Assembly: GCA_011109175.1 (NCBI GenBank)
Contig: RDEW01000065.1
Location: forward strand, 143,984 to 207,983
Source: Dicyema japonicum
Taxonomy: Eukaryota; Dicyemida; Rhombozoa; Dicyemidae
Length of the DNA stretch: 64,000 nucleotides
Direction of reading: 5' to 3'
A model generated the notes under the pieces. That model was given only the letters and a program-made list of their open reading frames with translations. It was not told the origin of the DNA and searched no databases. Position 1 is the stretch's first letter, and each line of letters opens with the position of its first letter. This document shows, one piece after another, positions 54,390-64,000 of the stretch. Both the position numbers and the translations under genes were made by a program.

Positions 54390-55575
54390 CTTTCACGAAA
54401 GCCATAATGTTATAGCCCCGCATGTGCAACACTCAAAGAAACAATATTTATAGTTACTCTTTTCCATCTTCCTCTGTCGAATGCGAGTGATCTCAATTCG
54501 TCCAGGTCGTCCCCGTCTTTAGGTTTTTTCTCACACGATTTAGGTCTTTGTTTAATGCAGTCGGAAGTGTCGATCTAGGTCGTTCGCGGAAGGGTTTGTC
54601 GCATCTGTCAAAGTAATCTTCCATCGCTTTGTTAGCGGGTGCGTCCGGGTTCATTCTTAGTACATTCCCAAATAGCCTCTACCGGGCATCTATCACATCC
54701 TTGCTGATGTAGGAACACATACACTTGTTGTAGATACCAGTGGTTGATACTACGTGGCCACTCCAATCCGAGTAAGCTTCTTAGTTGCCAACTATGGAAC
54801 GAATCGAGTTTCAATAGTTTGTTGAAGGAACTTCCTCATGTCCTTACAGTAGGATCGGTTTCACAAACGCGTTGTAAAGCCTGCATCTGATGTCAATTCT
54901 AAGCCATCCTTTCTTCAGTTTAGCCATTGCCTCATTTGCCAGTGTTTTCATCCTTAGTACATCTTCAGTGTCTCCTAGTAGAGAGCCGAGCTTATTAGTA
55001 CGTCTCCATCTTTCATGAGTAATATCGTCTTTTCTTTTGATTTCCGTAAATTCAGTTTTGTTAACATTTACGCTGAGAAACCATTTCTCAAGCTCCGCAG
55101 GTGCATTTTCTAGCAGGTGTTGGAGTGCGGTCACATCCCGTGATACAAAATCCACATCATCCGCATAAGATGTATCTTCTATGTCTTCTATATAGCATTT
55201 ACGGAGGTCGTGGAGTGCAGATTCAAGGTATATGGTGAATAGTAAAGGGGAGAGGGAATTACCCTGGGGTGTCCTAATCGTTGTTTTGAAACTGCGGGAA
55301 GTTGCTCCTTCTGTCCTCACAGATAATCTTGTGTTCGCAAGTAATAGTCTGATTATCGTAACCGACGATTCATCCAATATTTGCTCAAGCACATTCATCA
55401 GTTTCTGTCTGTTTATTGAGTCTAATGCTCTGGAGAGATCTATTCCCAACATGGTCGTTGCGCAGCGCCATCTTGGCTCCATACAATGTCTGCCGTAGAC
55501 TTCCTTCCGGAACCCAATAGATCCGCCACACCCTTTATCCGACTTAGTGCAATGTTTGCCAGTACTTTGCATATC
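54390..55575 (-). mobile_element. LINE-C, longest RT copy
   Basis: The minus frame 54844-55572 is open for about 240 codons: MLGIDLSRALDSINRQKLM, RTPQGNSLSPLLFTIYLE, the catalytic SYADDVDFVSRD, KLGSLLGDTEDVLRMKTLA, RLYNAFVKPIL. A shifted frame adds LFGNVLRMNPDAPANKAMED and RPRSTLPTALNKDLN down to about 54480. The endonuclease half is absent. Confidence 0.75.
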
Positions 55576-55880
55576 GAATTCAGAAGTATTATGTTACTGG
55601 CACATGCGTTACCGAGCGCTACGCGTTACACTTCGCCTTGAAACTCCTTCGACTTGAGAACATGAAAGTAGCACCAGTGGCACCACCTCCACATGAACAT
55701 GAACGACGTCCTTGTATGGAGAGAATTCAGGGAAAGAGTGTAGAATCCTCTTGACAAGGGTGTTACAGGCCATTAGCGACGAGAGATATACAGGGAGAGA
55801 AATGTCTATAGAGCTGTGATTCCAAGTTTTCCGAGTCTGACTGCCAGTTTGGCCTGCTTCCGTTAGTATTCCTCAAGCCG
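55576..55880. other. Spacer
   Basis: Nothing recognised beyond possible LINE or integrase flank. Confidence 0.25.
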
Positions 55881-56200
55881 GAAGTTTAGAGATACGCTTC
55901 GATGTCAAACGGAAGATCCCGTCAATATGTGCGATTTGGTCGAATTTTCGCTCGTTGTATTGTCGTGTATTGAATCAATTACCATTAACATCATGTCCAC
56001 TCCATACATTATTCCACTCCAACTGCTTCCTTCATGTTTTTAGTCCAACACTTATCTTCGGACATCATCTTAAATAGTGATCTTGTGATTGTCTGATTGA
56101 AGCGTTCGATAATCCTTTGACTCCTTGGATTGTTAGGCCTACTATGAATTTGTTAGACGCTGAAGCAGTGGAATGTCACATTCTGACACCAATTTCCGAA
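55881..56200 (-). mobile_element. Integrase fragment (LTR element or Ginger type)
   Basis: Minus strand near 56148-56025 reads HSRPNNPRSQRIIERFNQTI, then TRSLFKMMSEDKCWTKNMKE, resembling the last block of a DDE integrase, where the Glu of (I)ERFN is catalytic. Flanking frames are broken. Not close in sequence to the integrase at 1.6 kb. Confidence 0.5.
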
Positions 56201-57805
56201 TAATTTCTCTTTTCACGAAAAAATATCTTCTACTATCGTGGCGATATGTGTTTTATTTGAATTTTTGACCCGCAGAATTTATGCTTTCCTCAGATATTAT
56301 TCAGACTTCTCCAAGTATCGGAAGAATTGTAAAAGCATCTGTTCACTTATATGGGTAATGGATACCAATTCTCTCCCAAACTCGTGTCAGATAGAATATT
56401 TCTTCGTTTCTAGGTTTGAAATGAATCTGATTCTGTACAATTATCAAGTTCATTGATGACTTTGAATATGTTACCCGAGTTGAATTTTGTATTTGCCAAA
56501 TTCCGATCCTCTTTTTAACCCCTTCAAATATCAACTTTAACACTTAGTTTTTCCTCTAGCAATCAATGTATTAACACCAATCCATTTCGTCAAGCGAACT
56601 AGCTTCAGATCTCAAGCCAGCAAATTAATAGTAGATTTTTCGATATTCCGTTCGATTTGAGTGGCTTCAAAGAAAGTATTAACCTTCATCATCGTTGAGT
56701 TTTCCCTTCGAAAAAATACTTTTAGGTGGTCCATAAATATCAGGTAGTTTGTTACATAACTATGAGATCATAGGTCGTAGTTGTTAAGAGAAAGAATATT
56801 ATTTCTCTTATAATTGGTCACAGTGATCTGATTATTGATATTTCCACGGCGACTGATTCAAAAATTAACTGTCGTCCGAGAGAATCGTTACAACTTCATT
56901 AAAAGATCTGCTCTATTTTAATTTTGATTTTCACAACAAGATATAGTTATTTTTAAGTGATAAAAGGGACCTTCACGCAATCCTGACCTCTTGGTTAAGA
57001 GATTTTAGTCGTTTTTATTTAGTTTTTGATTGTTAAAGAAAATTAAAGCCTTATGTGCGATTTTTATTTACTGTGACTTATTTGTAATTTTTCAAACTAC
57101 TAGGTATATTTTCCGTTTTATTTTGTGCTCTGGTCGGGACTTTATGGTTTTTAAAAACGTAAACGAGTCTCTAATCAGTGGATTGCTCCTTCTATTCATT
57201 TCGCGTAGAAGAATAGAAAAATTCCTTCATACAAAGTTTAGAACGAGCGCAGAAAATTATAGGTCATTGTCATTATGACAAGATTATGAAAGGGGTAGTC
57301 TTTAAGAGATTATTAATTATACATGAGGTCACATATTAACCTTGTCAGCCTTACTTCAAACTATATTACTGTCATGATTATTGGGGTCTTCCTAACATTA
57401 ATTAGCGATTTGAATTACCTAAAAGCCTCCAAAAACAATGCTGGGAAGCAAGATTGAAAATTCGTACATTAGAAAGAGAGATCAGGAACAATGAAAAAAA
57501 GAAACAAGAAAAGTTTGGAAAAACCTCATGTCCGATTAAAACAAGCAGAACTCCCTTAAAATATGTAAAAAACACTTAGAAGCTTTAGTAACGCTGAAAA
57601 CTCTGCACATGTGATGAAATGGAAAACAAGATCTTCCTAAAGAAACTTATGAACTACTACTCCTCCACAAATTTTATCCCACACAAGAAAGGTCCATCCA
57701 TCCTAGCCTTCAAACCTAGAAGAGACACCTCCCTGATTATTCTCCCTGTGGAGAACGTACAGAATATGGTCAGGGATCAGAAGTAAACAAAAAACTTGTA
57801 AAAAT
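56201..57805. other. Long stretch without recognised gene
   Basis: Frames at 56238-56456 and 57030-57278 have no motif. 57425-57790 has coding-like pieces (KIRTLEREIRNNEKKKQEKF; ENKIFLKKLMNYYSSTNFIP; SLIILPVENVQNMVRDQK) that could be exons of an unknown gene or an old transposon, but no join was found. Confidence 0.3.
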
Positions 57806-57810
57806 ATGTT

Positions 57811-57845
57811 GGGGGTCCGCGACTAAAAAAGGTTGAGAACAACTG
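57811..57845 (-). repeat. hAT-like terminal sequence
   Basis: On the minus strand CAGTTGTTCTCAACC, then TAGTCGCGGACCCCC, very like the common hAT end CAGTGGTTCTCAACC with a GTCGCGGACCCC box. It marks the right end of a decayed element. Confidence 0.5.
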
Positions 57846-57879
57846 ATTTAAAGCAAGCATGGGTCTGAATGTTCATGTT

Positions 57880-58185
57880 GGAGAGTACACCAGAATTTCA
57901 ATTGCTCAAAAAGTGGAAATATTGCGGCATAATGAAACCAATAAATCAGCTTCATGTCAGACGATATGCAACAGATTTTCTTCTATTTTAAAAAAAGAAT
58001 CTCAAGAAGGACAGTCAATGCAATATTAATGAATGCAGAATCGCTTTTATTCTCAGTTCTGGAACTAAAAAACTTTAAAAAATTAAAGTACCAGGAGCTT
58101 AATGAAAATCTAGTAGATTGGATAGATTCAATGGAATCAAAATGTAAACTATTTACTCCAATATTTAAGGGGGTTTATTGAAAGT
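57880..58185 (+). mobile_element. Tigger-like transposase N-terminal fragment
   Basis: Reads TRISIAQKVEILRHNETNKS, then ASCQTICNRFSSILKKESQ and, in another frame, NENLVDWIDSMESK. This is the CENP-B-type helix-turn-helix of Tigger/pogo transposases (typical form ...AQKLEIL...), and matches the scrap at 22.15 kb (GISIAQKRKICEIKN). Confidence 0.55.
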
Positions 58186-58455
58186 TTCTATAATATTACA
58201 TAAGCCAACGAAATAACTTTCGTTAACTAATTTTAAAAATCTCACGGGTTTTAGGATAAACTTAAAAAAGACATGGATTTCGAAGACATAAATTACACGG
58301 CGAAATGCACACTGAAAAACATAGGATATTGATGACTTTTTATAAGAATTTGAAGAAGTTTCAAATAGTTACTCGGTTGAAAATATTTATTTGGACGAGA
58401 CAGGAATATTTTATAAATCTTTCAAAGTTCATTTTTCAAGGCACAAATTACCCCT
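58186..58455. other. Spacer
   Basis: AT-rich, nothing recognised. Confidence 0.2.
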
Positions 58456-58790
58456 TGGACTTCCAAAAAAACAAACATCGATGTACTCAAACGGGTAGAA
58501 GGAAGAATCGTAAAACACAAATTGGCGTTCTTTGGGCATGTTGTCCGCTCTGATTCACTAGAAAGAACCATTATGCTGAGCAATATTACTGGAAAGAGAA
58601 GACCTGGCCGACAGAGGACTCGGTGGCTATCCAAGGTGGAAGACGTCACGAATGCCTATATCAAGGCTACTCCAAATTGCAACGGATCGGAGAGTGGAGG
58701 AAACTCGTTCATGAGATCTCCAAGGGTCGGACACGACTTAATTGGACAACATAACATTGGAAACCGAGAAGAACTCAGTATGTGATCCAT
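58456..58790 (+). mobile_element. LINE C-terminal fragment
   Basis: Reads HKLAFFGHVVRSDSLERTIM, TGKRRPGRQRTRWLSKVEDV and a terminal RVGHDLIGQHN. FGHVVR, then GRQRTRWL, is the usual C-terminal end of many AP-endonuclease LINE polymerases. No other copy is seen in this window. Confidence 0.6.
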
Positions 58791-59190
58791 ATAAAAGTTA
58801 AATCTAGGAATACTGTAATGTTTGTAAAAATGGCATAGGAAGATGTGAAATCCCAAACAATATCAAAATGTTCTGTATTTAACGTCAACTGACAAATAAT
58901 AGGCATTAACTATGATAATCAATTATTGGAAAGCACTTGTTCTACTTGGAGATTTTAATATATGCTAGGTAGAAAGCCACAAATGGATTAAAAGCTCATC
59001 AAAATTTAAATCATTTTTTCCATGATATTCTATGGATAATAAAAAAATTTACGCAATCACGAGAAAACAAATTTACGATGCTGTATCCAAGTCTCTTTTC
59101 TGTCAGTGTTAACTGTTTTGAATATATACAAATACTGAAAAATAGTTTTCTCGTGACATTCCTATCTTTTAATAATAAACATTCATGACA
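58791..59190. other. Spacer
   Basis: AT-rich, nothing recognised. Confidence 0.25.
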
Positions 59191-59194
59191 TAAT

Positions 59195-59290
59195 GTTCGG
59201 CACAAGCAGATGTTATCCTTTTGGTTCCTCCCTTGGATTAATTAGTAACTGTCAGTGGGCTTACCATTGTAAGCCTAATATTAATAACAA
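59195..59290 (+). repeat. R-type repeat 3' end
   Basis: Contains CTCCCTTGGATTAATTAGTA and GGGCTTACCATTGTAAGCCT. GGCTTACCATTGTAAGCC is an imperfect palindrome that can form a 7-bp hairpin; the 31.4-kb copy partly keeps it (GGCTTACAATGGTATGCC). Confidence 0.55.
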
Positions 59291-59754
59291 TGACATAGTG
59301 ATCGTCATAATTCGTTTTTATTCAACAATAGGGTGGCATTATGTGGTTCTCCAATGAGACAAATTTTGAAGACGCCAGGGGCACCTAATGCATACCGAAA
59401 AGGACCAATAGACCTTCTCCTCCGGGGAGCACATACAATTCGTTACATTTGAAAATCTGTTTCCATGTATTCCGATTTTAGCTGCGATCGCAACAATAGT
59501 TTATGCTCTCCGTAGAAATAGTCATTCCGGAATCCAGATTAATCAGTAGAATAAAATTTTGATATACCAGACAATCTGCTATGAAAAGAAAGAGACAAAA
59601 ATAAGAAAATTGACCCGACAATTTACAGGCAAACTCAAAAAATGTTTCCTCATTGAAATTCCTGGCCGCACAAACAATAAAATATCATATTTTTCATTAA
59701 AAATATCAATAACTGATCAATGTAGATAGGGAAAAATCAAATAGTGGAGAATAA
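59291..59754. other. Spacer
   Basis: Nothing recognised. Confidence 0.2.
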
Positions 59755-59995
59755 TCAATATTCATTGGTTACCAAAATATAAATATATTAGACATTTTGA
59801 TAATAGACTTCAATGCTATTTGATGAATCCAATAATATATATAATATTTACGCAAATGTATCACAATACAACAAAAATATACAATAAAATTCAAACAAAA
59901 AAACCAACCACAAGAACGTGGCAACTGCACGCCAAAGAAAATACAAATGTATTAAAAGGTTAGCCACATTATAAAACAATTCAATTTTATTATAA
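59755..59995 (+). repeat. Dispersed repeat, partner at 30930-31170
   Basis: Same orientation as its partner, about 75 percent similar by eye; shares AACCACAAGAACGT and AACAATT...TATAA. Confidence 0.55.
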
Positions 59996-60029
59996 GAAAA
60001 AAGAATAGTTAATTTTAATTTTAATTATT

Positions 60030-60182
60030 CAGCTGTGGGAGATGCATAAGCTATTCCCACGGACGACAGCCAACGAGAGCCTCTCCTTGAGCCATCTCGT
60101 CTCACGAAGATCACCAGTTTTGTCGGATAGTAGTTTTCCAAGATGATTCTGGAACTTCAGCGTTTTAGGGCCAAAGTTCAAA
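60030..60182 (-). mobile_element. RLE-1 C-terminal fragment
   Basis: Minus strand reads FGPKTLKFQNHLGKLLSDKT, GDLRETRWLKERLSLAVVRG, matching RLE-1 at 2.8 kb (RETRWLLQLISVAIVRGN). Only the last 45 or so residues remain. Confidence 0.6.
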
Positions 60183-60249
60183 ACAATTTAAAAAAATAAA
60201 TATTAAATTAATATAAATTTATCAAAATTTGACTTTAGTAATCTAGGGA

Positions 60250-60390
60250 AGAGGGTTCAATTGGACAAGGCGCTCTCGGAGTTGTTTCAGCAACCAGAAT
60301 CGAACCTGCCTGAGGAGGCTGGCGAACAGGCAGGCGAGGAAGGTTGTTGATTATTAAATATATTAACTTTTTTTATTGTTTGTTAAATAA
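60250..60390 (+). mobile_element. RLE-2 3'-terminal copy, nearly identical to 39133-39272
   Basis: 140 bp almost identical to the 38.8-kb copy apart from one extra T in a T run and a substitution near the start. It includes the last codons, the stop, and the 3' UTR to GTTAAATAAA. The near identity points to a recent insertion. Confidence 0.8.
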
Positions 60391-60710
60391 ACGTAATCTC
60401 GGGAAACTAGAAAAACTAATACCCTTATCACTTGAAGACCTTATCCGACAAAATGGATAGGGATTTGCTACCCAGTGCAGGCAGTGCAACTCTCAATTAT
60501 ACAAAGCCACGAAGTGTCTTATGAGAAGGGTATGCATCATCCCTCTCCAATTCCTATTCTCGAAACCACCCCGCCCACAGAGAAATTGTGTTGAATCCCA
60601 GAAGGCGCACGAGGAGAAAATAAGAAATCTGATTGAGGCTTTCGAGATCACTTAATTTAGTAATTAAATTAACTATTGGTGTTCTTGGGTTAATAATAAT
60701 ACCCCCCAAA
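60391..60710 (+). mobile_element. LINE 3' tail remnant
   Basis: Ends GAGATCACTTAATTTAGT (60646-60663), TTGGTGTTCTTGGGTTAATAATAATACCC, fitting the shared tail. Upstream sequence is unassigned. Confidence 0.45.
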
Positions 60711-61164
60711 CATAGCTATGGAGGATTACTTTGTCATAGACGCTCTGCTTTTTTGCGTTTGAACTAGGACAACCCTCCCGACCGTCTTAGATGAAGACTT
60801 AAGACCTTAAAAAAATCTAAAACTTTAATTTGGTTAAACTGTTTGGTCCCCCTTGTATTGTGATTTTGCAGTTCTTCGTCCACCGGATGCTTCTCCAGAT
60901 TCAAAAAAGGTCACTGAGTTGTGGGCCATGCAGGGAAGTGTAAACTCGTTCTGGTCTTTGCTGTTGGTGTTTTAGAAAGAAATTCTAGAAGTCAGCAGTT
61001 CATTTGGTAATGGAAGAGAGTTGTTCAAATCATAAGTCAAATTAAAATATGAAATGCAAGCACATGGATTTGTGAGACTGAGTTTAGTTGATTTTTCTTT
61101 CGTCAAAGGTTTTATTCAGAAATCTAAGCTACAACTTTTTTTAAAAACAAATCACATTACAGAA
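60711..61164. other. Intergenic, nothing recognised
   Basis: No gene or repeat recognised. Confidence 0.25.
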
Positions 61165-61240
61165 TAGCGAAACAGGTGGCTTAATGGTTAGGATGTCGTG
61201 TCAATAACAATGCTCCTTTGATTCTATCCCCCCACTGATT
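61165..61240 (+). mobile_element. Decayed tRNA-like SINE head
   Basis: CAGGTGGCTTAATGGTTAGG followed by ATGTCGTGTC looks like a tRNA A box, and TTTGATTCTATCC a decayed B box 30 bases later. Resembles the head at 14.0 kb. Confidence 0.4.
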
Positions 61241-62225
61241 ACTTGGTCAAGATTTCTTTTCTCCTCTATTGCATTAAAGGGAACTCAGATTTGAAAGCTC
61301 TAATTTTTGGTTAATTAGTTCCCTCACAAATCCAAGGTCACTAAAAGGTATTTGCAGCACTGAAAACGTACTAAAACAATGAGTAGGTTCTAATGAAAAT
61401 AAATTCATAGAGCATCTTGGATCTTTATTGAGTTCCTTACATTCCAGAAGCAACGCTCTAGAAGGCGATTTAAAGTTATGCAGTCGCAACATTCATCCAT
61501 TGCTTATCTTCCATAAAAACACTCAATACACTGTTATTAGGACATAATTTTGTAGAATGGTTGATTCCCGCACACTCGTGAACCATAAATGAAAGCAATT
61601 CCAGTACAGGTCTTACTTTTATTTGTTATCTCAGGGAATGATCCAAGTGTCTTAAATAACTTTCATAAAGAAGAAGGTTCCTATAAGGCTTGACATCGAA
61701 CTCGAAGGGTTCGAGGTAAATTCATTGACAGTAAATTAAAGGTTGGCAGGTTCCTAGATAAAAGAGGTCGATATTTTGATTTTTACATAATCGTTAAATG
61801 TGATTCTGGAAATTTTTTTTATAATAATTTTTTTAACAATTAAACAAATGTCAGTTGAGGAAGCCTGCTGCGTGGATTCTGGAAATTAAATCCACGATAG
61901 GAACCACGTGGACAGGTTCGAAGATAGAAGAAATCGAAAAGTTCAATTCTCTGGAAAAATGTTAAATGAGATTTTTAAAGTTTAATTAACGATATGAACC
62001 AAGTGGGTAGGTCTATTAATCAATGTGGTATAAAAATGTGAACTGTCTTAAAAGTGTCATCTGCATACCTAAAGAAAAGATATTAGGAGGATCAACAACC
62101 CACCAACATTTAGCATTTTCTATAATAGTGAAGTAGGTTTCCGTTATTTCGTCACAATGAGAGTTATCGATTTACAGAACAGGATAACTACTAGGAAACA
62201 GAAAAGCCACTCCCTGACGACTACC
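61241..62225. other. Intergenic, nothing recognised
   Basis: The 72-codon minus frame at 61274-61492 lacks motifs. AT-rich otherwise. Confidence 0.25.
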
Positions 62226-62227
62226 CA

Positions 62228-62345
62228 CCTATTATTATTACCCCCAGGATCACCGGGTGAAAAAGAAAGTTCCTAACTAAGTGACCCCACACCGATATGA
62301 ACGAGAATCCTGGGTAGTTTTCAAGAAAGGCTAGGATCATCCTCA
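62228..62345 (-). mobile_element. LINE 3' tail copy
   Basis: Minus strand: GTGTGGGGTCACTTAGTTAG, then CCCGGTGATCCTGGGG and TAATAATAATAG. The stem GGGTCAC/GGTGATCC is like 22850-22895. Confidence 0.6.
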
Positions 62346-62477
62346 TCGAGGAATGAAATTTTATAAAAATATAAAATATTATTAAAATATTAATCCTAAA
62401 CAAAAATATTATATCGTCAACTACTATTACTATGACTAACATTCGAGGTCTCGTGGTCGGCTTTGATGAAAAAAGAA

Positions 62478-63892
62478 ATGGCAAGTTTATTATCAGAAAT
62501 TAAAGAAAAATACAACAAATCAGAATATTCAGAAAACGGTTGATTTTCCTATAAAATTAGCAAGAAGTCGTCGATTTCGCTATGAAAAGTGAATTCTACT
62601 TGAAATGTCGTCAAAAGAAATTAAATAACGAATTTCTGAAAAATTTAAAGCACAACAAATTTGAGGAAAAGCTCAGCCATATCAAGGAGGCCCAAAAGAT
62701 CTGGCTTAGAAAATTAAGAATCGGCATCAACGGTCTCTCAACTTTCCACAATCTCAAATTGGCATCAAAACGGAGTCAGACTTCCTTGGAGGTGATTTCG
62801 CCACAAAGAAGCGATATTTTGGGCTTGCACAGGGATGTTACCCCAATTTTTAGTTCTGATGACTTATTGAATACTATCGCTAAGATCAGTAACCCAAATA
62901 TAAAAAAGGACCTCCTCTTTGAGTCGAATCTCCCCGTAGTCGTCAAGCTGAGTCTCAGGTGGACTCCTTTTGAGAAACTGAAGGATCTAGTTGAAATATT
63001 TGGGGACATCAATGGACAAGACGACAAATATGGTGAAATACTAAGTCGTCAAGACATCAAAGCGGCCACTGAGATATGCGCACGTGGGTGTCCTTTGGGA
63101 ATGAGAGGGTCAATTTGGAAGTTGGCATTTGGAATATATCCAGAGGACAGGACAAAGTACTTCAGTGGACTGAAGGATCACTTTCTCAAATATGAAATGC
63201 TGGTCGACTACGTGGTGGAAGAGGACATTAGACAAACCGTGACTAACGACGATCAGTACTTTGTATTTGAGGATTTTATCCGCCAAATATTCCACTCTTT
63301 CATGAGAGATTCGGAAGTTACCGAAAGCATTGGATTGCTTAACGAGAATCAGTTCCTGAGATCAAAGAATTCCGTTGGAGATACTGTCGTGTATCCCCAA
63401 ATGGGTATGTCCCCTACCATGGCTTCAGTTACCTCATTGCCCCTTTCTGTTATCTCTACACCGATATTGAAGATATCTACTTTGTTTTTCGGGCATTTTT
63501 TGAGCGTCATTTTATATATTTGACCACAATATCCTCGCATAAGGAGTCGATCCTTTCACTCTGTGTACAATTTGAGCAACTTTTGATGGAAAAAGAGACG
63601 CACGTGTGCGCTCATATGAAGAAGATTGACATATATCCCCTCAATATCGCTTTTGGTTGGATTGTTAGCGCAATTTTCGTGGTATTTGGCGAATGAGGAA
63701 CTACTTTTACTATGGGATCGAATCATTGGGACCCAATCGCTGACAATTCTTCCAGTTTTGTCTGTTGCTATCATTTCCTTTCGTCGGGATAACGTATTGT
63801 GTGCTGAGTCCTCACAAGATATCGAAGCGATATTTTCGGATATAAAAAATATAAAAATTAATATTATTTTGAAGAAATTTATTTTTGAGTAA
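62478..63892 (+). CDS. TBC1D19: TBC1D19-like Rab GTPase-activating protein
   Basis: TBC-domain proteins stimulate GTP hydrolysis by Rab GTPases; TBC1D19 itself is little studied. I chose ATG 62478 because a 26-nt intron (62539-62564) joins it in frame to the long exon. Family-specific stretches are SNPNIKKDLLFES (compare LRNPNYENGD), GCPLGMRGSIWKLAFGI, NDDQYFVFEDFIRQI, YVPYHGFSYLIAPFCYLY, ISSHKESILSLCVQFEQLL, and the end WYLANEELLLLWDRIIG. The arginine-finger region of classic TBC domains reads LGMRGSIWKL (normally R...R.WKL), so activity cannot be assumed. Frame breaks at CCCC (63395-63398) and near 63672 are single-base indels. Length about 460 residues. Confidence 0.88.
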
Positions 63893-64000
63893 TTTTCTGA
63901 TTATTAATATTAAATAATCTATTTTTACTATCTAAAAGAACCATCAGACTACTAATATAGGGTTTCCTGAGCATTAACATCACTTTTCCGATCAATAGGT
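63893..64000. other. Downstream of the TBC1D19-like gene
   Basis: AT-rich 3' flank, nothing recognised. Confidence 0.2.

Overview
This looks like an animal nuclear genome segment: AT-rich, crowded with broken retrotransposons, and carrying single metazoan genes (a TGF-beta-family ligand, SAP18, NOSIP, MTR4 RNA helicase, mitochondrial malonyl-CoA-ACP transacylase, a TBC1D19-like protein, a likely CAMLG/GET2-type receptor). The main clue to the organism is intron size. About 38 introns can be placed by joining conserved reading frames; nearly all are 21-29 nt with GT and AG ends (two are longer or weaker). MTR4 alone has 21. Very short introns of this kind are known from dicyemid mesozoans, so a dicyemid is the best guess. 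This is inference from intron size and gene content, not a database match.

Layout. 0-7.9 kb: a Ginger-like DNA transposon with terminal inverted repeats at 622-668 and 7845-7891. It contains its own degraded integrase-like transposase, a fragment of a retroelement with a restriction-like endonuclease (RLE), and a nearly intact 3.8-kb LINE (LINE-A). 9-20 kb: a TGF-beta-family gene, a CAMLG-like gene, SAP18 and two lineage-specific genes, one with six 87-bp coding repeats, separated by SINE and LINE debris. 20-35 kb: mostly retroelement graveyard, with LINE-B, a chimeric stretch, and a long YLDD-type retroelement with a C-terminal RPDG motif (RLE-1). 35.8-43 kb: NOSIP, a small unknown gene, R2-like RLE fragments (RLE-2) and MTR4. 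44-59 kb: LINE-C copies, a C2H2 zinc-finger gene, MCAT, a fold-back element, and Tigger and hAT remnants. 62.4-63.9 kb: the TBC1D19-like gene.

The host genes are unrelated housekeeping or signalling functions and form no pathway cluster. The coherent system here is the retroelements. LINE-A carries what looks like a programmed -1 frameshift cassette between its Gag-like and polymerase reading frames. Many LINE and SINE copies end in a related 3' stem-loop (GGATCAC paired with GTGATCC, with compensatory changes) followed by TAA/TAAA repeats, which suggests one recognition signal used by several element families.

Caution: several conserved genes (MTR4, NOSIP, MCAT, TBC1D19, the zinc-finger gene) carry one- or two-base frame breaks, many in short homopolymers. 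Consensus errors may explain these better than gene death, so gene models given as one span may not translate directly from this sequence.
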